Below, piece by piece: positions 16,608 through 20,437 of a stretch of 20,437 nt of DNA (its first letter is position 1; each line of letters begins with the position of its first letter). The position numbers were made by a program, and so were the translations under genes. This DNA comes from a virus, in the IMG/VR virus record IMGVR_UViG_3300043256_000021, positions 1 to 20,437 of that record; one strand, 5' to 3'. The notes beneath the pieces are model-generated. The model saw nothing but the letters and a program-made list of their open reading frames with translations. It had not been told where the DNA came from and made no database searches.

Positions 16608-16928
16608 TTACTCTTCTAGGTCTGGTACTAGTGTCAACTGTACGGCAGCCTTGTTGATCTCTAGTTCGGCAACAACAACCTTTAGCTGCTCTTCTAGGTT
16701 ACGGGCATACAGTTCCAGCTGTGCCCTGCCAACATCACCAGCAACCTGCACCTGTGCGGTGACTACTGACTTGTCAACAATGCCCTGACCTATGATGTAG
16801 GTAGACACCACGAGTATGATGCCTGCGATTGTCTCGGGCGACAGATCGTATCCTGTACCTTCGGCAATAGCAATGCTGAATACGGTACCTACCGCTATCC
16901 AGAACTTCCTGCTCTTGAACTTACTCAT
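16608..16928 (-). CDS. Holin-like small membrane protein, 106 aa
   Basis: ATG at 16928 with GGAGGAG 7 bases upstream. The N-terminus is positively charged (MSKFKSRKFW), followed by a hydrophobic helix at residues 9-23 and a second at 33-50, separated by GTGYDLSPE. The C-terminal half is a soluble, probably coiled-coil segment with alternating charges (RNLEEQLKVVVAELEINKA). Two short helices with a basic start and LSPE turn are typical of small phage holins, which permeabilise the cytoplasmic membrane at lysis. No endolysin is seen beside it, so lysis function is likely but not proven; another small membrane protein is the alternative. The gene overlaps the preceding one by 8 bases and is the last before a terminator. 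Confidence 0.6.
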   Translation of the reverse strand: MSKFKSRKFWIAVGTVFSIAIAEGTGYDLSPETIAGIILVVSTYIIGQGIVDKSVVTAQVQVAGDVGRAQLELYARNLEEQLKVVVAELEINKAAVQLTLVPDLEE

Positions 16929-17088
16929 TGTCTTCTCCTCCGGTTGGATCGTCTTCCCTGCAACATAGGCACTTCATGCGCCTTACGTTCTCTTCCACGA
17001 AACCCTCAACGGTTTCGTCTTCGGAACCTGTTTGTAAGCCGAGAGAGGAACTTGTTGTAACTCCTACGGACGGGTCTGGTTTCGGCAT
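16921..17088 (-). CDS. Small acidic Cys-containing protein, 55 aa, unknown
   Basis: The ATG at 17088 has a strong AAGGAG with 7-base spacing, which decides this start over an upstream methionine at 17127. The product runs MPKPDPSVGV, then a Ser/Thr/Glu stretch, and ends with MKCLCCREDD, where three cysteines in CxCC could bind a metal or form disulfides. Its first 83 bases also lie inside the end of the 78-codon gene in another frame, and its last 8 overlap the holin-like gene. No function was recognised. The good ribosome site is the main support. Confidence 0.5.
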   Translation of the reverse strand: MPKPDPSVGVTTSSSLGLQTGSEDETVEGFVEENVRRMKCLCCREDDPTGGEDNE

Positions 17089-17242
17089 CTGGCATCTCCT
17101 TAGTCTGAATCTTGAACAACTGTACATGATAGCCTAGCTTCCTGTACTTGCTGCGGGCCTTAATGCCCTTCTCCTGGTTGGGGTAGTATCGTACGGCTGG
17201 AATCCTACCATCGAACCGGAGCACATACGGTTCACTCTTCAT
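17006..17242 (-). CDS. Small basic protein, 78 aa, unknown
   Basis: The ATG at 17242 sits inside the end of the metallopeptidase-like gene (overlap of 11 bases) and has no clear Shine-Dalgarno site, so translation would depend on coupling. The product is strongly basic: residues 6-48 (YVLRFDGRIPAVRYYPNQ and after) look folded, with several Tyr and Lys, and the C-terminus ends RLTNRFRRRNR. It could bind nucleic acid, but no named domain was recognised. Its last 27 codons overlap the start of the 55-codon gene in a different frame, so that stretch is read twice if both are real. Confidence 0.5.
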   Translation of the reverse strand: MKSEPYVLRFDGRIPAVRYYPNQEKGIKARSKYRKLGYHVQLFKIQTKEMPDAETRPVRRSYNKFLSRLTNRFRRRNR

Positions 17243-17585
17243 TGTCGATACTATACAGCATGTACGACATCACGTCAGGGTTGACACGCATCATAGACAC
17301 TAGCCGTGGTGTGACCAAGCCTATAATATCTTCTTCGTTCATGTTCAAATCCTGCATGCCCGCATTAATCCATATGCAGTGCATAATCTCGTGCCACAAC
17401 GTGTCACGTATGACTTGCTCAGCAACGCCATCGTCAATCAGGATGGAGAGGTTGTGGTGGTGAGATACACCGAGTAGCGCTTTACGCTCCTCGCCGCACT
17501 TAATCATCATCTTGTCATGGTCGTACTCGATTGTGTACAGGTGGGCACCAACCCACACTTCGGTGGGGCGCTTAACCTTCGACAT
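17232..17585 (-). CDS. Metallopeptidase-like protein with HEIMH motif, 117 aa
   Basis: The ATG at 17585 (MSKVKRPTEVW) overlaps the preceding gene by 14 bases; upstream methionines in the same frame lie too close to, or lack, a ribosome site. Residues 65-69 read HEIMH inside DTLWHEIMHCIWINAGM, the HExxH zinc signature on a helix. NEED at 83-86 supplies a candidate third ligand (Glu84 or Glu85) in the helix after a short loop. This spacing is common in small phage HExxH proteins of the zincin type. The first 55 residues are beta-like. It may be a protease or a metal-binding protein that lost activity; the substrate is unknown. It lies in the small-gene unit with the holin-like gene. Confidence 0.65.
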   Translation of the reverse strand: MSKVKRPTEVWVGAHLYTIEYDHDKMMIKCGEERKALLGVSHHHNLSILIDDGVAEQVIRDTLWHEIMHCIWINAGMQDLNMNEEDIIGLVTPRLVSMMRVNPDVMSYMLYSIDNEE

Positions 17586-17814
17586 TTGCACCACCAACAT
17601 CTCCGTCAAGTCCCAGCACATAGATGACGGCCTGCTCTACAAGGCCTTTAATGATGACCATAGCTTCTTGAGCCACATCTCCCTGAAAGGCACCCAAAAC
17701 GGCACGGACTTCCTTACCATTGACATACCATCTCAACCCCACATTCAAATATTCGATGCCGTCAACATCGTCGCTGAAAAACTCTACTTCAGGCAACTTG
17801 CTTGTCGAACTCAT
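17572..17814 (-). CDS. Small acidic protein, 80 aa, unknown
   Basis: ATG at 17814 with AGGAGG 7 bases upstream, the strongest ribosome site in this unit. It is the first protein gene after the tRNA cluster. The product is acidic and begins MSSTSKLPEVEFF. Beta-like residues (EYLNVGLRWYVNGKEVRAVL) are followed by a helix with hydrophobic spacing (EAMVIIKGLVEQAVIYVLG) and a Gly/Asp end. No domain was recognised. Its end overlaps the metallopeptidase-like gene by 14 bases, so the two are probably co-translated. Confidence 0.6.
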   Translation of the reverse strand: MSSTSKLPEVEFFSDDVDGIEYLNVGLRWYVNGKEVRAVLGAFQGDVAQEAMVIIKGLVEQAVIYVLGLDGDVGGANVEG

Positions 17815-17845
17815 TCTCTTCCTCCTATTTCGGTTCTAGGTTGTC

Positions 17846-17914
17846 GGGTGACGCCGGGAATCGAACCCGTCACGATGGAATCACAACCCACCTGCCCTCC
17901 CAGGGAACGTCACA
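17846..17914 (-). tRNA. tRNA-His (GTG), slightly degenerate
   Basis: The anticodon loop TTGTGAT lies on a stem GTGGG/TCCAT, whose first and last pairs are G-U. The T arm is CGGG-TTCGATT-CCCG, and the acceptor pairs GTGACG with CGTCAC. The D arm is short and irregular, and the total length of 69 bases is below normal. No CCA is encoded. The discriminator base is C, as in bacterial tRNA-His, but the extra 5' G partner is not clearly present. Confidence 0.68.
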
Positions 17915-17915
17915 G

Positions 17916-17986
17916 TACGAATGGTAGGAGTCGAACCCACGTCCCCGGGATGTAAGCCCGGTGCTACGCCTCTCAGCTACACTCGC
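17916..17986 (-). tRNA. tRNA-Val (TAC)
   Basis: Full cloverleaf: acceptor GCGAGTG with CATTCGT, D arm GCT/AGC, anticodon stem CCGGG/CCCGG with loop CTTACAT (anticodon TAC), T arm GTGGG-TTCGACT-CCTAC. The discriminator is A. No CCA is encoded. It lies one base from tRNA-His. Confidence 0.88.
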
Positions 17987-17991
17987 TTATG

Positions 17992-18063
17992 CTCGGGGGC
18001 AGAGACTCGAATTCCGATCTGATGGTTCAGAGCCACCTATCCTTCCAGTTGGACGATCCCCGA
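17992..18063 (-). tRNA. tRNA-Gln (CTG)
   Basis: Acceptor TCGGGG with CCCCGA, D arm GTCC/GGAT with GG in the loop, anticodon stem GGTGG/CCATC with loop CTCTGAA (anticodon CTG), T arm with TTCGAGT loop and one A-C mismatch at its top. A 5' T and discriminator G are usual for tRNA-Gln. No CCA is encoded. Confidence 0.82.
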
Positions 18064-18070
18064 TCGTGCA

Positions 18071-18148
18071 GGGGCGGGAGAACCGGCCCGATGCTTGCGG
18101 CAGGCCTTCGCCCATCAGCTAAGGCCGGTACCGAAACTTCCCACCCCC
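18071..18148 (-). ncRNA. Structured 5' RNA at the start of the P5 transcript
   Basis: Begins at the base where transcription from P5 is expected. An outer stem pairs GGGG and GGGA (148-139) with TCCC and CCCC (079-071). An inner perfect 7-bp stem ACCGGCC/GGCCGGT (129-123 with 088-082) encloses a further small fold, with GATG/CATC and GCG/CGC or alternatively GCCTT/AAGGC. It is not a tRNA: no TTCRA loop or 7-base anticodon loop fits. It may protect the tRNA transcript, act as a regulator, or be processed off. The two alternative inner folds are notable. Confidence 0.4.
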
Positions 18149-18152
18149 ACGC

Positions 18153-18190
18153 CAAGTACAACACCGGAACGGTCTCGTTTATTCCCACTA
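18153..18190 (-). promoter_or_regulatory. Promoter-like motif copy P5 (leftward, before tRNAs)
   Basis: The minus strand has GGGAATA (18186-18180), 17 bases, then GTTGTAC with TGTACT at 18160-18155. The preceding GATAGT is shared with P1. It points to the tRNA and small-gene unit and stands back to back with P4, 28 bases between the two GGGAATA boxes. Its spacer is one base longer than in P1-P3. Confidence 0.65.
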
Positions 18191-18210
18191 TCTCCAGAGA
18201 TTTGTGCAGG

Positions 18211-18250
18211 ATTCGGGAATAAAAACGGGTCGAATGGTGTTATACTAGGT
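18211..18250 (+). promoter_or_regulatory. Promoter-like motif copy P4 (rightward)
   Basis: GGGAATA (18215-18221), 17 bases, then GTTATAC with TATACT at 18241-18246. It is the only copy on the plus strand and heads the structured noncoding region and rightward small genes. Transcription is expected to start near 18253. Confidence 0.68.
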
Positions 18251-18365
18251 AAAGTAGCTAGCTACGAGCCGGCAGGCCCGCCAAGGGCCAGCAGGCGCTC
18301 CTACCTTCCCTCCCATAAGGGATCGGGGGTACTAGCGCACTTCCTTCCCAAGGAAGGGCGTGCTA

Positions 18366-18402
18366 TGCACTGATCCTCTGTCCAAAACAGAGGATCAGTG
18401 CA
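18366..18402. repeat. Perfect 16-bp inverted repeat
   Basis: TGCACTGATCCTCTGT (366-381) and its exact reverse complement (387-402) flank a 5-base loop, CCAAA. It is the strongest hairpin in the window. No T run follows on either strand, so a simple terminator is unlikely. Confidence 0.85.
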
Positions 18403-18505
18403 AATCGCATCAGTATTCTACCACTACCATGTAGGTACATCGGCCACAGTCACAATCTGATGCAATCCAAGCCCTATATGCAACGTTTAGACGTAAATAT
18501 GGGCA

Positions 18506-18646
18506 GGTACACATACATACGTACCATATACCCCCCGAAGGTGGGGTGGGTCTTCACTTCTTCATTTCCCCCCCCTGTATGGTTTCTTGGGATTTTCTGG
18601 TACATACCCATGTATGTATGTACGCATGTATACACATATGCATACG
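18506..18646. repeat. Alternating ATAC/GTAT-rich inverted repeats
   Basis: ACATACATAC (511-520) is complementary to GTATGTATGT about 100 bases downstream. Local stems also exist (GGTAC/GTACC at 506-525, and GTACATAC/GTATGTAC near 600-622). In between are C-rich and G-rich runs (531-549 and 567-575) that can form ACCCCCC/GGTGGGGT. Its composition differs from the rest of the region. It could be part of an RNA fold or a DNA element. Confidence 0.5.
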
Positions 18647-19036
18647 GTTGCGACCTTGGCCACCGACTGTGCGCTGTGGCGCACACGCATCGGGGGGAAT
18701 GATGCGAATGCATCATAGACACCGCTTCGTATCCATGAGACGATGTCCTTATCAACTCCCCGCACATAGGGGAGTGGGCCAAGGAGCCGGGGACGTGCGC
18801 ACGATGGCGCACCGCAGTCACCGCAGGGTGTCGTGTCCCGACCGATAGGAGCCAAGCCTGTAGGAATCGTAGCCTCAGGTGTCAACGCTGAGAGTAGCTG
18901 TAATCCTTTACTAGTTGGGTTGCCGATGCTGCGGACCTGTGAACGTCACATCGGAATGGTGTGATGCGATAGGTTGGCGGCACCGCTAGCCACAGGTAGG
19001 ACCGTTCGGTATTCCTGCCGTTCGCCGCACCCTGTG

Positions 19037-19071
19037 ACAGTGATGAAACCTTTCGAGGTTTCAGAACGATG
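19037..19071 (+). repeat. Repeated stem-loop module, copy A
   Basis: ACAGTGAT, stem GAAACCT/AGGTTTC with TTCG loop (045-062), then AGAACGATG. It matches copy B at 19127 in the flanks and most of the stem. The flanking CGCAC and GTGTG can pair around it. Confidence 0.7.
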
Positions 19072-19126
19072 GAGTGTGAATCCTTTGGCCGTCGTGACCC
19101 AACGCTATGGTATGAAAGTATGCTCA

Positions 19127-19161
19127 ACAGTGACGGAACCTCATCAGGTTCCGGAACGATG
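19127..19161 (+). repeat. Repeated stem-loop module, copy B
   Basis: ACAGTGAC, stem GGAACCT/AGGTTCC with CATC loop (135-152), then GGAACGATG. Relative to copy A, the second stem pair changes from A-T to G-C on both sides, while the loop is free to vary. It is enclosed by CCAACGC/GCGTTGG (19099-19105 with 19165-19171). Confidence 0.7.
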
Positions 19162-19287
19162 TAGGCGTTGGCACATACACAGTCGAACCCGATCCACGTC
19201 GGTTAAACAGTGGGAGAATTACTGACCAGCTACACACACCTATGACACGGTGATGCTGGTTGGTACTGCGTTAGCTTTAGATAGCAA

Positions 19288-19315
19288 GCACGCACGAGCT
19301 TCGGTTCGTGCGTGC
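19288..19315 (+). promoter_or_regulatory. 12-bp UUCG hairpin in leader of the 98-aa gene
   Basis: GCACGCACGAGC and its partner strand close a C(TTCG)G tetraloop, with one G-T pair. It ends 26 bases before the AGGAGG of the next gene. No T run follows, so mRNA protection or a processing site is likelier than termination. Confidence 0.55.
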
Positions 19316-19348
19316 GAGGGTATCTCAAGCTACACAGAGGAGGATACT

Positions 19349-19645
19349 ATGGGTACGAACCTGAAGGGTCGTGCAACGGCAGAGTTTGATGTCTTCTCAA
19401 CTAACCGTGACGGTCAGTTAGAGATTACCATTATGGCCGACTCAACCAGTGAGGAATGGAACGAGTCAAGTGATACGGTACATGGTACCGTTGCTCTTGG
19501 CCGTCTTGTTGCTGAAATTGGCAAGGTTGCCACGCCAGTTACTGCCAGCGAACGTCGGTTCACTGAGCAGGTATCGCTGTATGTTGCAGCGGGGCTTGGC
19601 GAAGACGAGGCGAATGCCTTGGCAGAGCAGGTCAACACAATCTAG
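19349..19645 (+). CDS. Small acidic protein, 98 aa, unknown
   Basis: The ATG at 19349 has AGGAGG 5 bases upstream; the frame is open back to 19250, but that part has no ribosome site and crosses the strong leader hairpin. The product starts MGTNLKGRATAEFDVF. Its N-terminal half is beta-like (GQLEITIMAD) and the second half helical (LGRLVAEIGKVATPVT, and SLYVAAGLGEDEANALAEQ). No cysteine, membrane segment or named domain was seen. It is the first protein gene of the rightward unit and is followed by two hairpins starting at its stop codon. Confidence 0.7.
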   Translation: MGTNLKGRATAEFDVFSTNRDGQLEITIMADSTSEEWNESSDTVHGTVALGRLVAEIGKVATPVTASERRFTEQVSLYVAAGLGEDEANALAEQVNTI

Positions 19646-19688
19646 GTGTGAACCTAGCTAGCGCCGGTGAGTATCACTACTCACCGGC
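19642..19688 (+). terminator. Tandem hairpins after the 98-aa gene, possible weak terminator
   Basis: CTAGGT/ACCTAG (642-657) begins at the stop codon, and an 11-bp perfect stem GCCGGTGAGTA/TACTCACCGGC (663-688) with a TCAC loop follows. The bases after it (TCTATGGTATGTT) are only moderately T-rich, so it may attenuate or set the mRNA end rather than fully terminate. Confidence 0.45.
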
Positions 19689-19722
19689 TCTATGGTATGT
19701 TCAACTATGAAAGGACAACCTA

Positions 19723-19953
19723 ATGCATGTAATCGATTCACTGTCGGCTGGTCCGATAGATGGAACAATCTCATGCAAGTGCGGATACTCCAAGTACACC
19801 GTATATCCCAACGCAGGTTGGGGCCGTCGGAGTGTGGGTATCCGCCGCTTGAATGGGAAGACGAAGGCGCAGTGGGTATGTGACAAGTTGGTTACGTACT
19901 ACATCACTCACGTTGCACGTGAGCAGCGGCTTACTCAGGTTCATGGTGCATGA
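19723..19953 (+). CDS. Small basic protein with CKC motif, 76 aa, unknown
   Basis: ATG at 19723 with AAAGGA 7 bases upstream. The product is Tyr- and Arg-rich: it starts MHVIDSLSAGP, then has ISCKCGYSKYTVYP and GWGRRSVGIRRLNGK, with one more cysteine in AQWVCDKL. Two close cysteines and a later one hint at metal binding but do not make a complete zinc knuckle. No family was recognised. It overlaps the following gene by 4 bases (ATGA), a sign of coupled translation. Confidence 0.6.
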   Translation: MHVIDSLSAGPIDGTISCKCGYSKYTVYPNAGWGRRSVGIRRLNGKTKAQWVCDKLVTYYITHVAREQRLTQVHGA

Positions 19954-20165
19954 TGCACTACCTGTATATCGAAGCGAATAACGGTGACGTGAGTGATATC
20001 ATTGCGGTGTGCTCAGACCACTGTGCACGCAGGTATGCCGACCTGAATGGCATAGAGTATCGGGGTTGGAACGGGTGCCATGAGCTAGAGTTCGCAATGC
20101 TATGCGAGTACTGCGATACCATAATGCCGGGTACTGAGGGCGTACAACTTACTATTTACTACTGA
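19950..20165 (+). CDS. Small Cys-rich, zinc-ribbon-like protein, 71 aa
   Basis: ATG at 19950 in an ATGA overlap with the gene before. The product is acidic with cysteines arranged as CSDHC (residues 21-25) and CEYC (52-55), plus Cys43 and several His. Two cysteine pairs about 26 residues apart fit a small zinc-ribbon or treble-clef fold, which in phages often means a nucleic-acid or protein adaptor. The C-terminus is TEGVQLTIYY. No direct ribosome site is clear; coupling probably supplies ribosomes. Confidence 0.6.
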   Translation: MMHYLYIEANNGDVSDIIAVCSDHCARRYADLNGIEYRGWNGCHELEFAMLCEYCDTIMPGTEGVQLTIYY

Positions 20166-20175
20166 GGAGGCAGTA

Positions 20176-20361
20176 ATGATGCACATGATTGAGTTGCATA
20201 GTGAGGAAAGCCCTACGGGCTTTCCGAACGATGACGACTTGCACGTATTCGATAACGTGGCACAGGATGAGGCTATCCATACGTTGTATGCTGGTATGTC
20301 CGATGACTATATGCCTACATGGGAGAGAGGTGAGGATGATGATGACGCTATTAGTTCCTGA
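20176..20361 (+). CDS. Small very acidic protein, 61 aa, unknown
   Basis: ATG at 20176 with GAGGAGG 5 bases upstream. The product is highly acidic, with NDDDLHVFDNVAQDE and ending ERGEDDDDAISS, and has no cysteine. Small acidic phage early proteins sometimes mimic DNA or bind host proteins, but nothing here shows this directly. The end overlaps the next gene by 26 bases in another frame. Confidence 0.6.
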   Translation: MMHMIELHSEESPTGFPNDDDLHVFDNVAQDEAIHTLYAGMSDDYMPTWERGEDDDDAISS

Positions 20362-20437
20362 ATGGGACTACCTGTATGATGATGAATGGTACGATGACGA
20401 TGTGACCTATGATGACTGGTCGGGTGACGATGAGTAC
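20336..20437 (+). CDS. Small acidic protein, partial (cut by window edge)
   Basis: Three consecutive ATG codons (20336, 20339, 20342) follow an AGAGG at 326-330. The frame is open to the right edge (34 codons). The visible part, after the methionines, is TLLVPEWDYLYDDEWYDDD and then TYDDWSGDDEY, dominated by Asp, Tyr and Trp. It overlaps the previous acidic gene and probably belongs to the same unit. A role as a DNA mimic is conceivable from composition only. Confidence 0.5.
   Translation, partial: MMMTLLVPEWDYLYDDEWYDDDVTYDDWSGDDEY

Larger units (their letters stand above)
18253..19260 (+). ncRNA. Candidate large structured noncoding RNA region
   Basis: About 1 kb under P4 with no frame that has both a ribosome site and protein-like composition, but with stem-loops along nearly its whole length. 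Examples are 266-300 (GAGCC..GGCGCTC with GGCCC/GGGCC inside), 366-402 (16 bp), 407-463 (GCATCAG/CTGATGC), 506-525 (GGTAC/GTACC), 663-693 (CCGA/TCGG closing TGTGCGC/GCGCACA), 699-716 (ATGATGC/GCATCAT), 755-775 (ACTCCCC/GGGGAGT), 788-840 (a junction holding GTGCGC/GCGCAC), 874-892 (CTCAG/CTGAG) in 18 kb, then 19099-19171 (CCAACGC/GCGTTGG) and 19225-19260 (ACCAGC/GCTGGT). Large phage RNAs such as GOLLD and ROOL also lie near tRNAs, but no family motif was recognised here. It might instead be several leaders or an origin. The 3' end is uncertain. Confidence 0.5.

Noticed and set aside
18068-18150. Possible fourth tRNA in the tRNA cluster
   Set aside because: No TTCRANY T loop and no 7-base anticodon loop on a 5-bp stem fits in either strand; kept only as a structured RNA candidate.
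18366-18402. Classical rho-independent terminator
   Set aside because: No T run follows on either strand despite the strong stem.
18460-18885. Open frames of 80-115 codons on both strands in the noncoding region
   Set aside because: No Shine-Dalgarno sites, low-complexity and Cys/Tyr/Pro-biased translations, overlapping on both strands over hairpins.
19037-19161. CRISPR-like repeat pair
   Set aside because: Only two copies, different loops, no regular spacer array and no cas genes; covariation points to RNA structure instead.
19211-19237. Sixth copy of the promoter motif (GGGAGAAT followed by CTACAC)
   Set aside because: The first box has an insertion and the spacing is far too short compared with the five good copies.

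Overview
The window is part of a tailed double-stranded DNA phage genome (Caudoviricetes-type virion genes) or a closely related prophage; no chromosomal housekeeping gene is present. The host cannot be named from the sequence. Base composition is moderate, slightly GC-rich. The recurring promoter-like motif (GGGAATA-N16/17-GTTRYAC) resembles promoters of actinobacterial SigR/SigH-type ECF sigma factors, and the tRNA genes lack an encoded CCA. Both are only weak hints of an actinobacterial host.

Layout. From 18.15 kb down to position 1 everything reads leftward. A promoter-like site near 18.17 kb is followed by a structured 5' RNA, three tRNAs (Gln-CTG, Val-TAC, His-GTG), and five small overlapping genes that include an HEIMH metallopeptidase-like protein and a two-helix holin candidate. 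A rho-independent terminator ends this unit at 16.55 kb. A second copy of the motif at 16.5 kb precedes a 637-residue protein of six tandem beta-rich repeats and then the large terminase. A third copy overlaps the terminase stop codon and precedes the portal, a small Gln/Pro-rich protein, a giant 2455-residue protein, and two further probable virion proteins of 334 and 518 residues. A fourth copy at 0.45 kb precedes a structured leader and the start of a probable capsid scaffolding gene that runs off the left edge.

From about 18.21 kb everything reads rightward. The fifth copy of the motif sits back to back with the leftward one and points into about 1.1 kb with no credible gene but a dense series of hairpins, including two copies of one stem-loop module that differ by a compensatory base-pair change. 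After it come five small genes of unknown function, several of them acidic or cysteine-containing, the last cut by the right edge.

The most interesting points are the five-copy promoter family, which partitions the virion genes into transcription units; the kilobase-long structured noncoding region next to tRNAs, a context that recalls the large phage RNAs GOLLD and ROOL; and the giant protein with a ParB/Srx-like motif between portal and scaffold, which recalls polyvalent (injected) phage proteins.
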